A DNA stretch of 64,000 bases from Brasilonema sennae CENA114 (GTDB taxonomy: Bacteria; Cyanobacteriota; Cyanobacteriia; Cyanobacteriales; Nostocaceae): NCBI RefSeq assembly GCF_006968745.1, contig NZ_CP030120.1, positions 84,954 to 148,953 on the forward strand, given 5' to 3'. The notes under the pieces were generated by a model. It saw only the letters and a program-made list of their open reading frames with translations. It was not told the origin of the DNA and did no database searches. Shown in pieces: positions 53,901-61,367 of the stretch. Both the position numbers and the translations under genes were made by a program. Within the stretch, counting starts at the first letter, position 1. Each line of letters opens with the position of its first letter.

Positions 53901-54394
53901 TCACCTTCTTTATAATTGGTAAGTTCGTGATATAAGTCTTTTGAGATTTGTCCATAACAGTCGCCTGTTAGTCGATATGCCTGGTCATTGTTAATGATGC
54001 TACCATTTTCACCATTACTATCATCAACAATTAAGATGTTTAACTCTTTATTTATGGCATTTTTGCACGCACCAAGGAAGATGGAACCATACGCGCCTCT
54101 ATCTTTATTGTCTGGACATAACTGTCTAATTGTGTCTAGATATTCTTCTGGCCCATACAATAATCGGGTTTTTGACGATAATAATAATTTGTATCCTGAC
54201 GGATGGTTTTTTAGTTGTTCAGCAGTAGACTTTTCGTCTATATGCCCAAACGAAAAGTTTTTTCTTGTCAAGAAATATTCTAGTAAAGTGTTGTTAAGTT
54301 CTTCTTGCAGAAGTGAATCGAAATTATTAATATTTCCATCGGTATGAATCCATTGATTTAATCTAGTATCAAAATGTTTAGCTTGAATTGTCAT
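47945..54394 (-). CDS. Giant two-barrel RNA polymerase-like protein with NADAR-like C-terminus
   Basis: The start is taken as ATG 54394; a TTG 48 bases upstream is also in frame. The product has about 2149 residues. Residues about 122-195 (LIVDDSNGENGSIINNDQAY, YRVIQHRFGW, FGKGTLRPANL) resemble the first double-psi barrel region of QDE-1/RdRP-type enzymes. Residues about 390-435 (AMVIPSKDLQNGEICIP, VLNFRSPFLNSNGLCIS) and Asp541-Tyr-Asp-Gly-Asp545 (ARDYDGDCIGFDR) match the catalytic barrel with its DxDGD metal site. SDSISVGVINNHLTSIEA follows, as in RdRPs (LG-I-N-H-). Residues about 1630-1755 (NYEVSSAGDGRFSALNAKLS) and 1871-1958 (YASAEHAFHHQKQ, WEGKGKESAFIRAIAQAY) look like NADAR-associated modules. 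A plasmid-encoded single-chain polymerase is inferred. Confidence 0.7.
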   Translation of the reverse strand: MTIQAKHFDTRLNQWIHTDGNINNFDSLLQEELNNTLLEYFLTRKNFSFGHIDEKSTAEQLKNHPSGYKLLLSSKTRLLYGPEEYLDTIRQLCPDNKDRGAYGSIFLGACKNAINKELNILIVDDSNGENGSIINNDQAYRLTGDCYGQISKDLYHELTNYKEGDSYRVIQHRFGWTDQDGDDTKYRFGKGTLRPANLDNILNYQDANNQTKIDLILPLSAFKGTDKDNPNGPTKPQIQPGLYRQNIWLGEKSQSELGKTAISQLLASFPNGVKDFTEQLELEAKKLNLAQDDPRQLAQLYCEKYSKRKAFLEEQAASLEEEATEDPAVTEELETLRERIATDSLIYKLIKADLQGQGQGQLLETEKVQRELARFVQNEWKEIAIGKTLTFERAMVIPSKDLQNGEICIPHYQDKEEVLNFRSPFLNSNGLCISTNKIVEDILGPDGKPLAGVIAVSDETSDRIYNRLNEQILSILPEAQGKNIQLQGIENYLNKNIGKLETKDKIEFTNKFNEYIQELQSAGYNLEILPQESEQERQARDYDGDCIGFDRASKYPNLTAEASERNLPSNAYEPTVKLNKQSFYREDGSQPEFEEIAIHMSDSISVGVINNHLTSIEALESEITILKNFGSEKDQIEYVQEVTEHYEDLFKTEAWAKSKGIEGKEVPDKYRGYMEAFIQTARQEPLNQETAFKAMSVNTKMYREMIAQAAFQNQIAVDLFKSAKKPEMEIIRNNSRILHREVNYIRDKKKDVYLNSTIQPTGYSPVELLIAQTNQYFEKARLESREIVQFQDFFQGVKFSNQQRLQASLAKKEFDKSFNRAHQLSKQKETEKGPSANITLVNGNQVSVTNLLQYDNEFIWKAKKITIKISEIPEEKRNHSRPHQYIVYAQINNETENGQPKFRTLGTLAKEQENKLQEIEIIPGQEVTSNKISFQPELSEGQIKLLYQKAYQVAEEFYNSIPSDHKLAMASATWAISTTRESSHEKGNENQKKISNFAFAAFPQEIINRLDTLQFREFSITGFDRNSEVFHENQLQNIRFNISENGKSVIEIQNQEGNYETFGNIEQNNARLPIDTTATAEIAKGEIYTASVTTKVPGLPELTFKVGEVNKFGLHSQRFNNQPIMLTIEKVDLIREDYSIYIQNDNKPEKLGNLDKESVKEGIAQGLLAEKPRNGQQLQLKIQTITTGQNAYAVAETSSKNFLRINITNQKYKRQEIQDRDFRKTSVKAFDKKYVYIAKIGDQSLGIIGQHTERLEAELNKGYTQRQWRKKESSTIQKLIDTDIIRLNQQRTTIPVQITSNESTCQITINPETVQYPNQWIKRSQLVSNEQPVKNEPQEKSNQLLAKINARPTVMFQNQEQKLVGLIGLAVDEKIAERTKKYLEKVEVSYEQLTASQARLEAKKGMTVFMLDESTISEKLKQTFIDRAGGHIRSADTPSQVAPIIPEQTIYFYNPNQQYSSADGSQVKTKEAIVLVVPAQDAIAVTNWLESKSVNLNSFIENNIATFIITKTEISEELSKKLNALFESAINIGEIDGFDSYEQLSAELNQKLETQDSLLPSNQTLPDSEYKQALLALPNRPKELSQEETPVPIVPAKPIEIEQAPTQLETVVAKTPSTDVKINSQNKPQQWEWGRYAPQGKANYEVSSAGDGRFSALNAKLSDGRTIESAYQLDVKGYRTSPDDKDWKKGKGKPPRTPMSEGQLYQEYKKLWQQWAQENPSLINELALKSQGLVLTDKFASTNISQARALAEILTECIALKAQQPQNPTVQTNGKIISYTRQCIAVPSPVGDATRTLSATSAPVQQQIAASVHISPDSKDGLGAALANATALAKEQGKLQNNYQVSINNNPEAAAGRYGVETHLQKPKGVAYASAEHAFHHQKQLHPLADEYELMVEVLQAKLEQHPRLIDAIAKRGGTEWLENCTTITSTQDKQWEGKGKESAFIRAIAQAYTNVVEKSQQTTISVTPTNIEQALASPSQPRTQLFGAMDDITLRMRANTVQSLQDWYVAAQKLGKSEKYLSRIQEVTDLYVKENISLGNAFKAMDKDIKELEKIKVMTSLAQCVVKKIGQEDINGIMSVQTEKYKIATQVQNQTYLVKDKDDNVLFYVKSGSIKINNINDETLQDFRYMNSRIANTLKDVKSDFVER

Positions 54395-54656
54395 AGAAAC
54401 AATTAAACTTCTAAACTTAATAAAAATTTTAATTTTTGGCAATAAAATACCCTAGAGTTTGATTTTACTTCCTCTATCTCGGTAATCTATTCAACAATTT
54501 TCTGATTTTTCAGAGCAAAATCTACATATTTGCAATCACTATGTATGAAGCAATGTCACGGGAAATACGGCTATTCTACACAGGACACTAAATCAGTAGT
54601 AATTTTCGTAATGTTTGCTATCTGGGTTGACTTAAAATCAATCGACAGAAGATGAT

Positions 54657-54998
54657 TTAAGGAGTGTTGCTAATTTCCACAATCATTTCTCCTTGCCGCA
54701 GTTGTTCTAATGCATCAGGCAAAGTAGCACTGAGCAATTGTTGCAGGTTAGGATTCGTGACATTGCCACAGGTCAGCCACAAAATCTGAGGAGGTGTTCC
54801 CAAGCGACATACCAAGTCGATGAAGTCGCTGTCTTTTGTCATAATCACAGCGTTTTGGGATCGTGCCTGTTCAAAAATTTCGATATCCTTCGCGTCCCGA
54901 AGTGACAAATCTCGCAGGGCAGCAGCTTCTAAGCTAAAGGTGATTGTCAGCCAGTTTGCCAGTGTTGGAGGCAGTTGAGCATCAATCCAAATCTTCAT
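54657..54998 (-). CDS. DUF5615 PIN-like toxin
   Basis: 113 residues. IWIDAQLPPTLANWL at the start and SLRDAKDIEIFEQARSQNAV, IMTKDSDFIDLVCRLGTPPQ, ILWLTCGN match the DUF5615 (Mut7-C-like, PIN fold) family. Acidic residues D5, D-A-K-D and D-S-D-F can bind metal, so RNase activity is likely. It overlaps the DUF433 gene by four bases (ATGA), the usual toxin-antitoxin layout, and may stabilise a plasmid. Confidence 0.85.
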   Translation of the reverse strand: MKIWIDAQLPPTLANWLTITFSLEAAALRDLSLRDAKDIEIFEQARSQNAVIMTKDSDFIDLVCRLGTPPQILWLTCGNVTNPNLQQLLSATLPDALEQLRQGEMIVEISNTP

Positions 54999-55228
54999 GC
55001 TGTCAGTCTGGGAAAATCAGTGCGTTTTGCGGCGAAGAGCAGGCAAGCTTGAATATCTGCCAGTTCCAAATCGGGGAAATCTTCTAAAATTTCAGTAACA
55101 CTAACGTTTTCAGCCAACATTTCTAAAATATCGGTAACTCGAATTCGCATCCCTCGAATGCAGGGACGACCACCACACTGACCAGGGGTTTGGGTTATGC
55201 GAGTTAGCAAGCCCGTCGTTGAATTCAT
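54995..55228 (-). CDS. DUF433 antitoxin
   Basis: 77 residues. RITQTPGQCGGRPCIRGMRI, RVTDILEMLAENVSVTEILE and DFPDLELADIQACLLFAAKR are the DUF433 signature, a short helix-turn-helix-like domain that accompanies DUF5615/PIN toxins. It precedes and overlaps the toxin gene. It probably binds its own promoter in the spacer 55229-55305. Confidence 0.87.
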   Translation of the reverse strand: MNSTTGLLTRITQTPGQCGGRPCIRGMRIRVTDILEMLAENVSVTEILEDFPDLELADIQACLLFAAKRTDFPRLTA

Positions 55229-55305
55229 GAGAATGTCTGCAAGTTGCTTTGTTTATCTCCATTTTATGATGAGAAACAGGAGGTGTTACTAGAGGTTATT
55301 ATCCG

Positions 55306-55638
55306 ATGGCTGTAGAGAGATATCGTCAAATCATCCAACAGTTAATTTTAGAACGGGCACAGAGGCGATCGCCTTTAGAAGAAATCGAGATACAAGCGAT
55401 TCTGGATACTGAGCGCGACCATTACCTTTTGCTACATACAGGCTGGCGTGGTAATCGTCGGACACATGGATGCAGTCTACATCTCGATATCAAAGACGGC
55501 AAAATCTGGATTCAGCATGATGGGACAGAAGTAGGAATTGCTACACAACTGCTAGAATTGGGTGTACCAAAAGAAGATATCGTTTTGGCGTTTCACTCTC
55601 CTTATATGCGCCAATTTACGGAGTTTGCCACCAGCTGA
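55306..55638 (+). CDS. xisI: XisI-family protein
   Basis: 110 residues. YRQIIQQLILERAQRRSP, IQAILDTERDHYLLLHTGWR, RTHGCSLHLDIKDGKIWIQH and LLELGVPKEDIVLAFHSPYM are characteristic of XisI, first named as a factor controlling excision of the fdxN element in Anabaena. Its usual partner XisH is not next to it. Relatives are widespread and may be nuclease/inhibitor pairs, so the excision role is not assured. It is divergent from the DUF433 gene and convergent with the relaxase five bases away. Confidence 0.85.
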   Translation: MAVERYRQIIQQLILERAQRRSPLEEIEIQAILDTERDHYLLLHTGWRGNRRTHGCSLHLDIKDGKIWIQHDGTEVGIATQLLELGVPKEDIVLAFHSPYMRQFTEFATS

Positions 55639-55643
55639 GCATT

Positions 55644-57527
55644 TTACTGCTCAATTCCCCCTTTGGATTGTGATTTGTTGATTAGCGCTTGTTGAGTAAA
55701 AGTCCGCAAGCTTTCGATTTGTTCGATTTCATTTTCGTTGAGTCGGGTGGGTTTTTCTTCATACCAATTTCCTTCCACGTAGCGGGTTTGCATTACAGGG
55801 GTATCATCTTGGTGACGGTAAACAGTCAGGATGTTTTCATGTAGGCTTGCACTCAACTCCCGTCCTTTGATGCGAGGACTGTTGGTAACAAGCATGTAGT
55901 TAGTGATGACTGAAGGTAGATGTTCAAGAGTAAGAGGCAGGGTATTGGGTGTAAGGAAGCCATCGGCTTGAGCCGGTGTGCTGACTTCTGACTGGTGTTG
56001 TAAAGTTTCTTCTGGGGTGCTTCCTAGTGCTTCCTCTTCGGGAAGTCGTGCGGTGGAATAATTCTCTTTCACTGAGTCTGTAATCGCATGGTGGCTTTGT
56101 TGAAGCGGATATGTTTTTGTTTTATCTAAACTAACAGACGGTAGATCTTCCTCTGTGGAGGAAGGTACACCAGTGTCGTTGCAAGCTAGTGCTGCTGTAT
56201 TTTTTTCCTTTGCGCGAGATTGTTCTTCTTCTTTTTGTAGTTCAATCCCAAGAAGTTTTCTTTCTGGAGTTGGCTGTACCAATTCCTCCTGCTGTAGCGG
56301 TAGTTGTTTTTCTACTTCAGTTTCAACTGATGAAGAAGTATTTTGATTCAATGGTAGCGGTAGTTCGATAGAGGGCTGTTTTTCTTTTGAGGGAAGTGGC
56401 TGTTCTTGGGATTGTTCTGGTTGCGGTGGGTTCTGTACTTTCTTCTTTGCTGCGGCAGAAACTGGAGCCAACTTACTTTCTAAAATTGGTGTTATTGTTA
56501 GCCTCTCATCTGTATAACTGTTTTTCCGTATATTTGTACTAATCCCAAAATTGGAGCTATCATCAGTAGCGCCACCGCTGTCCCCTGTGCTATCACTAGT
56601 AGGTTTGTCAATAGTATTGTATTCTATTTTACTGAAAATATTATTGTTGATGCGGCTAATTGCATTTGTTTTGGCTTGTTGGAGTTTGCTTACATCCCTT
56701 TGTTGGTCAAATGTCAATCCGTATTCAGACTGAAGTTTGTTCCAACTATAGGGTTTGTATACCTGATAACCAGCTATTTTGACATCATTGTGGATATAGG
56801 TAAAGCCGAGTAATTCATCCCCCCGCATCTTGGGTAATACTCCAATGTTGTTTTCCTCTAGGCGTTGGATAAACGTAGAGATGGTGGGACTATCAATTAT
56901 AGCCTCCCCTATTGCTGAACGGATAATTTCCTTACTGGTTGGGGTTTTGTGCTTACTGTTGACTGCTCTAATACTTTTCGAGCGGTTGCGACTTGTAAGT
57001 GCAGTTATCCCGTACTCTTGTTCTAACCTAGAAGCGACGGCTTCATTTGTCGTTGGTGTTACTTCCAATCCTAATTGAGCTGCGATTCGTCTAGTTGAAA
57101 CCTGGGAGTTGAAATAGTCGTAGGAGTCATTAACCAGGCTACCGTCTAACCGAATACGAGAGGCAATTATATGCAAATGTTCGTGGTCGCGGTCATGATG
57201 TCTGACTGCAACGAACTGACTCGTGGCGTGGGGTGATTCATATGCAGGCAAATATCCCATGTCTTTGAGATACTCCCTTGCTACATAGCTATACTGACTA
57301 TCCGATAAATGTTCGTGGTAGTCCCGACGGTGTGCGATCGCAATAATGAGATGGGCGCACTGACGTTTGACCGCCTTGTTCGTGTATTTGGTACTAAGGA
57401 ACTGTTCGTTGAATTGATGTGGGCTTGTTCCCATCATATTGGTATCGACAATCGCAGCATCATCCTTCTCCAAGACATACTTGAGCGTATCGAGAAAGTT
57501 TGGTTTTTTGTATATGACTGGAATCAA
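55644..57527 (-). CDS. Mobilisation relaxase
   Basis: A 627-residue protein beginning with TTG at 57527. The relaxase domain has the three-histidine motif FVAVRHHDRDHEHLHIIASR, followed by IRLDGSLVNDSYDYFNSQVS. The N-terminal part (YVLEKDDAAIVDTNMMGTSP, RQCAHLIIAIAHRRDYHEHL) is as in cyanobacterial MobP-type proteins. The C-terminal half is a glutamine/proline/serine-rich linker and a small end domain (IKGRELSASLHENILTVYRH). It nicks the transfer origin and leads DNA transfer. No oriT or type IV secretion gene was identified, so transfer is probably by mobilisation. Confidence 0.85.
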   Translation of the reverse strand: MIPVIYKKPNFLDTLKYVLEKDDAAIVDTNMMGTSPHQFNEQFLSTKYTNKAVKRQCAHLIIAIAHRRDYHEHLSDSQYSYVAREYLKDMGYLPAYESPHATSQFVAVRHHDRDHEHLHIIASRIRLDGSLVNDSYDYFNSQVSTRRIAAQLGLEVTPTTNEAVASRLEQEYGITALTSRNRSKSIRAVNSKHKTPTSKEIIRSAIGEAIIDSPTISTFIQRLEENNIGVLPKMRGDELLGFTYIHNDVKIAGYQVYKPYSWNKLQSEYGLTFDQQRDVSKLQQAKTNAISRINNNIFSKIEYNTIDKPTSDSTGDSGGATDDSSNFGISTNIRKNSYTDERLTITPILESKLAPVSAAAKKKVQNPPQPEQSQEQPLPSKEKQPSIELPLPLNQNTSSSVETEVEKQLPLQQEELVQPTPERKLLGIELQKEEEQSRAKEKNTAALACNDTGVPSSTEEDLPSVSLDKTKTYPLQQSHHAITDSVKENYSTARLPEEEALGSTPEETLQHQSEVSTPAQADGFLTPNTLPLTLEHLPSVITNYMLVTNSPRIKGRELSASLHENILTVYRHQDDTPVMQTRYVEGNWYEEKPTRLNENEIEQIESLRTFTQQALINKSQSKGGIEQ

Positions 57528-57542
57528 GAGAAAAAAGTATAA

Positions 57543-57977
57543 TGTGATTTCTCTAACTTAGCAATTATACTTAGAAGCTGAAATAAGCTGGCTTTAAAGA
57601 TTCAGAGAAATTAGGGGCTTGCTATGCTGAAGCACCTTGTCACCGAATTAGTGGCAGTTTGAGTAACAAAAGGATGCGATTGCAAGGGAAAGCAGAGGCT
57701 GCGCTCGCGTATCGCTGCTTCATTGTCTTTAGAACTTAAGCGAAACGTGAGTTCGACGAACTAAAAAACAGCAGGAGGCAGAGCAGGCAGGGCTTTTGGG
57801 TAAATGTCAAGAGAAGGTTTTTTCGGCATGAAGGTTAGAGCAGCAAACCCGCCATTAAATAAGCGAACCGTATTACGCCCAAGGTGATGCAATAGCCGTC
57901 ACTGGAATTACCTGCGTTGCCTCCAGTTGTATAGTCCTCTTGCTACAATTTGGGGAAGTTAGAAGAAAATCCAAGCA
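57543..57977. other. Non-coding spacer
   Basis: 435 bases without a supported gene between the relaxase start and the end of the helicase gene. It includes filler such as GCAGGAGGCAGAGCAGGCAG near 57770. Being upstream of the relaxase, it may contain oriT, but no clear inverted repeat is seen. Confidence 0.35.
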
Positions 57978-60900
57978 CTATCTTGGTTGAAACCACTGGT
58001 AACAAACAAACTGAATATCTTCTGAATGAATAATTTTCGACGAGTTTAATTCTTTCTCTTCTTCAATTTGGTAATAATGGTCTTGATCAACAAACACCTC
58101 GTCTAGTTCAGAAACCAAAGCATTTAAATCTTTATGTTTAACATATTTTTCCCAAATGACTTTCATATCACGTTCGTAGATACTCAGGTTAACTGTAGTA
58201 ATAACCTTTGATACCCGTCGCTTAACTTCCTGGTATGCTGCATCTTCATGTGTTGGACTAAATTGAGTCAAAACTTGATAAATTTTCTGTAAAATCTTGC
58301 TTAGCTTAGGTTTGACTTGACTGCTAGTTTCCTGCTTTTTAAAGTTTGTCATCAAGTTACTTAAAGCCCCTTCTAAAATATCAAAGATAGAGTTATCAAA
58401 CTTAACCGGAAGCAGTTTGTTTGGAGGAGGAAAATCCTCAGCTTTACACTTGATCCAGTTAAAAATTTTACGCTTATCCGTAACTAACTGATTTGGGTTA
58501 AGCGAAATCACACCATTAATACGAGGGTAAAATTGCCAAAAGTGCTTATCTTTAGCACGAAATGCCATAAATATGCCTCCATCTCTAGCTTCAGGAATAT
58601 AGAAATGGCGGGTACTGTGAATCCCCAGTGGAATTTCTTCAGCTGCTTCCTCTCCTTCTTGTTTAAAAAATTCCAATAGGGGCAAACGCATTTCATCAAG
58701 AGACGCTAAATCAGCCGCTTGCTCAAGTTCCTCTAAAATTGCTTCTTTATCTGCATCGGTCACTGCTTTCTTAAGTCGGTATAATTCTTCTAATGATTTC
58801 TCTGAAATGATTTCTCCTAAAACGCTAGCGTCTAATCCTACTTCTTTATCAATCACGGCAAGTCGGGCTTGTAATCGTCGTACCAATCCGAGCAATGCCT
58901 CCAAACCTTCTTCTGGAAAGCAGTTATAAATAAATAATTTTTCGTAGCTAGTACCTAAACGGTCAATTCGACCAGCACGCTGAATCATTCGTACCGGGTT
59001 CCAATGTAGGTCATAGTTAACTAAAACACCAGCATCTTGTAAATTTTGTCCTTCAGATAAAACGTCAGTGCAAATCAGAATATTAATTTCCTGACCTTGA
59101 ATCTTTTGCTGTTCTTCCTGGCTTTGGCTGTTAGCTTTAGGCGCAAAGCATGTAACTTTTTCCTCTCTTTGCTTGCTAGGAGTTTCACCAGTGATTTTGT
59201 CAATTATAGGTAAGTCTTCATCTATTGCTAGTGTCTTTAACCAGTCTTCATCTGACAGTAACTGATTGTACAAATAATCAGCAGTGTCTTTGAAATAGCT
59301 GAAAACCAAGACTTTCTGCCCCTTCAGATCGTAAGCTAACAAATGTTTGAATGCTGCTAGCTTGCAGTCGAAATCACGTCCTAGTTCTACATCTTTTTCA
59401 ATTTTCTGAAGTGTGTTGATAATACTGTTGAGAATATTGATGTCTGATTTAATTTGCGAACTTAATTCCTCAATTTGGTAATCATTGGGGTCAATCTCAT
59501 CTAAAGAGTTGATAAGTTCTTCGACGGAAATATTTTCCTCTTCATCTGTCTGTGCTGCTAGAATCTTGCGAAAATTTTTACTATCTAGCAGCTTACCTTG
59601 TTGTAAAAATGTAAAAAATCTTGATTGAAAATCCCTCTGATTGCAGATACTACTTTCAAAAGCAATCAGGGAACTTTCTAGCCGCTTCAGATACAGCGAC
59701 TTTATTAGGCTAACAAGAGCGTCTTTGCGCTTGATATCATCTTCTTCTTGATTAGTTTTTCGCTTCTTAAACGCTTTGATGTTATAAGGAGCGAGATGCA
59801 ATTCATCAATTTTATTTGCTATCCCAGCGTAAAGTCCCTGAAAACTAGCTTCAAAATTATAGGTAAACTGTTTTAATTCCCGTTTGGGAAAGCGAATCTT
59901 TTGACCAGCGATATAAATTTCTTCTCCAGCAAGCTGCCGCTTGATAACATCCTGGCGAGAGCGCCTTACCATTGATTGGAAAAGCAGTTCAGTAATCTCT
60001 ACATCACCCTTGCTCAAAGCTTTAAAGTAAGTTTTTAGATTGGGAATGTCCCACTCTCGGTAGTATGTTTCAGTATTACGTGTTAGTAATAAAATTTGAT
60101 GGTAAAGGTCATAAATGCTAGTATTTATTGGCGTTGCAGTTAATAGTAATACCTGCTTGTTTCGCTTACCACTGCCAATAAGCTTTTGTAAATTTCGGTA
60201 TCGATTGGTTGCACTATTACGAAAGTTATGCGATTCATCGACGACGATGATGTCATATTTGTTGTAGCGGCGGTTATCGAAGGTTTTAAGGCTAATTTCC
60301 TCCTGGGAAACTACATCTGCTTTAACTCCGTACTCATCCAGCTTTTTGAGCCACACCAAATCCCGCAATTGGGCTGGACATATCACCAGCGCACGAGGTA
60401 CATAACTAGGACGTCTGTCTTTGATAAGGTAGTGGTCAATCACTCGCAAGCCGATATAAGTTTTACCCAAACCTACAGCATCTGCCACCATACAACCCCG
60501 GTGACGCTCCAGCAACCTTACAGCACGCTCAAACCCTTCTTGTTGAAAACTAGCGAGTTCTAAGCTTGTGCGAACGCTCCCTTGTGCCAAAGTGTCTTCT
60601 TTAAAAAGTTCGTAAAGTGCTTTTAAAAAGACCTGATAGGGTGTATAAGCTTTACTGCCAAATTTAGAGGCATTCAGAGCATCAATTAGTTTGGCTTTGT
60701 ACTCTTTATCAACACTTTTGTCATTCCAGAATTTCTCAAACCAATTTTGGCGAAGGTCTTGAGCAATTACTGATGTTTTATTCAAAACATTTAATTCTGT
60801 ATTACCACTCAATCCAGCAGGAGTGAAGTTACTAGAACCAATGATACTGTAGTTGTCAAAAATGTAAGCTTTGGCGTGGAGAAATTGCACATTTTCAGTT

Positions 60901-61259
60901 ATAGCACCATAAAGTCTGACATGGATATGGTGTTGTTGTAGATATGCAATTAAACGGTCAATTTGCTGTTTGTATTGCAACTTGAATTTCTCTGTTTCTA
61001 GTTGCTTTTGAATATCATAACGGAAGTAGTGGGTTAGGTCGATGCGATCGCCTTCTGCTGGTCGAATCGTGGGATCACGACCAATTAGCAGGCGTAGGTG
61101 AGTTAAAGTGTTGAAAGCTTGCTCTAGCCGTATCCATGCCTCAATCCGGAAAAACCCAGTCGCTATGTCTAAGTTTGTTTGCCTCTCATCCAGAACCAGC
61201 GAGCGCAAAACATCTTCTAATTTATGTTGATTATTGTCTACATAATCTGGGAGAGCCAT
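57978..61259 (-). CDS. Phospholipase-D-like / SNF2-type helicase
   Basis: The start is taken as ATG 61259 with AAGGTG upstream; a TTG at 61352 is in frame. About 1093 residues. Residues 1-180 are a PLD-type nuclease domain with H128-x-K130 (FLHAKAYIFDNYSIIGSSNF). The superfamily-2 helicase follows: Walker A AVGLGKT (261-267), DESH (341-344), LLLTATPINTS, and a C-terminal helicase half with LVFSYFKDTADYLYN, ILICTDVLSEGQNLQDAG and MIQRAGRIDRLG. The end is a domain with WQFYPRINGVISLN. PLD-helicase fusions occur in phage-defence and DNA-repair islands. The ATPase gene upstream ends 108 bases before this start, so an operon is likely. Confidence 0.82.
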   Translation of the reverse strand: MALPDYVDNNQHKLEDVLRSLVLDERQTNLDIATGFFRIEAWIRLEQAFNTLTHLRLLIGRDPTIRPAEGDRIDLTHYFRYDIQKQLETEKFKLQYKQQIDRLIAYLQQHHIHVRLYGAITENVQFLHAKAYIFDNYSIIGSSNFTPAGLSGNTELNVLNKTSVIAQDLRQNWFEKFWNDKSVDKEYKAKLIDALNASKFGSKAYTPYQVFLKALYELFKEDTLAQGSVRTSLELASFQQEGFERAVRLLERHRGCMVADAVGLGKTYIGLRVIDHYLIKDRRPSYVPRALVICPAQLRDLVWLKKLDEYGVKADVVSQEEISLKTFDNRRYNKYDIIVVDESHNFRNSATNRYRNLQKLIGSGKRNKQVLLLTATPINTSIYDLYHQILLLTRNTETYYREWDIPNLKTYFKALSKGDVEITELLFQSMVRRSRQDVIKRQLAGEEIYIAGQKIRFPKRELKQFTYNFEASFQGLYAGIANKIDELHLAPYNIKAFKKRKTNQEEDDIKRKDALVSLIKSLYLKRLESSLIAFESSICNQRDFQSRFFTFLQQGKLLDSKNFRKILAAQTDEEENISVEELINSLDEIDPNDYQIEELSSQIKSDINILNSIINTLQKIEKDVELGRDFDCKLAAFKHLLAYDLKGQKVLVFSYFKDTADYLYNQLLSDEDWLKTLAIDEDLPIIDKITGETPSKQREEKVTCFAPKANSQSQEEQQKIQGQEINILICTDVLSEGQNLQDAGVLVNYDLHWNPVRMIQRAGRIDRLGTSYEKLFIYNCFPEEGLEALLGLVRRLQARLAVIDKEVGLDASVLGEIISEKSLEELYRLKKAVTDADKEAILEELEQAADLASLDEMRLPLLEFFKQEGEEAAEEIPLGIHSTRHFYIPEARDGGIFMAFRAKDKHFWQFYPRINGVISLNPNQLVTDKRKIFNWIKCKAEDFPPPNKLLPVKFDNSIFDILEGALSNLMTNFKKQETSSQVKPKLSKILQKIYQVLTQFSPTHEDAAYQEVKRRVSKVITTVNLSIYERDMKVIWEKYVKHKDLNALVSELDEVFVDQDHYYQIEEEKELNSSKIIHSEDIQFVCYQWFQPR

Positions 61260-61367
61260 AATTGACACACCTTTTACCAGGAAAATATGATTCACAAATA
61301 TTTTGTTAGGTGAGTATTGCCCACCAGGATAAGTTTTACCCTTCCTTACCAAGAAAGGGATGCGGTC

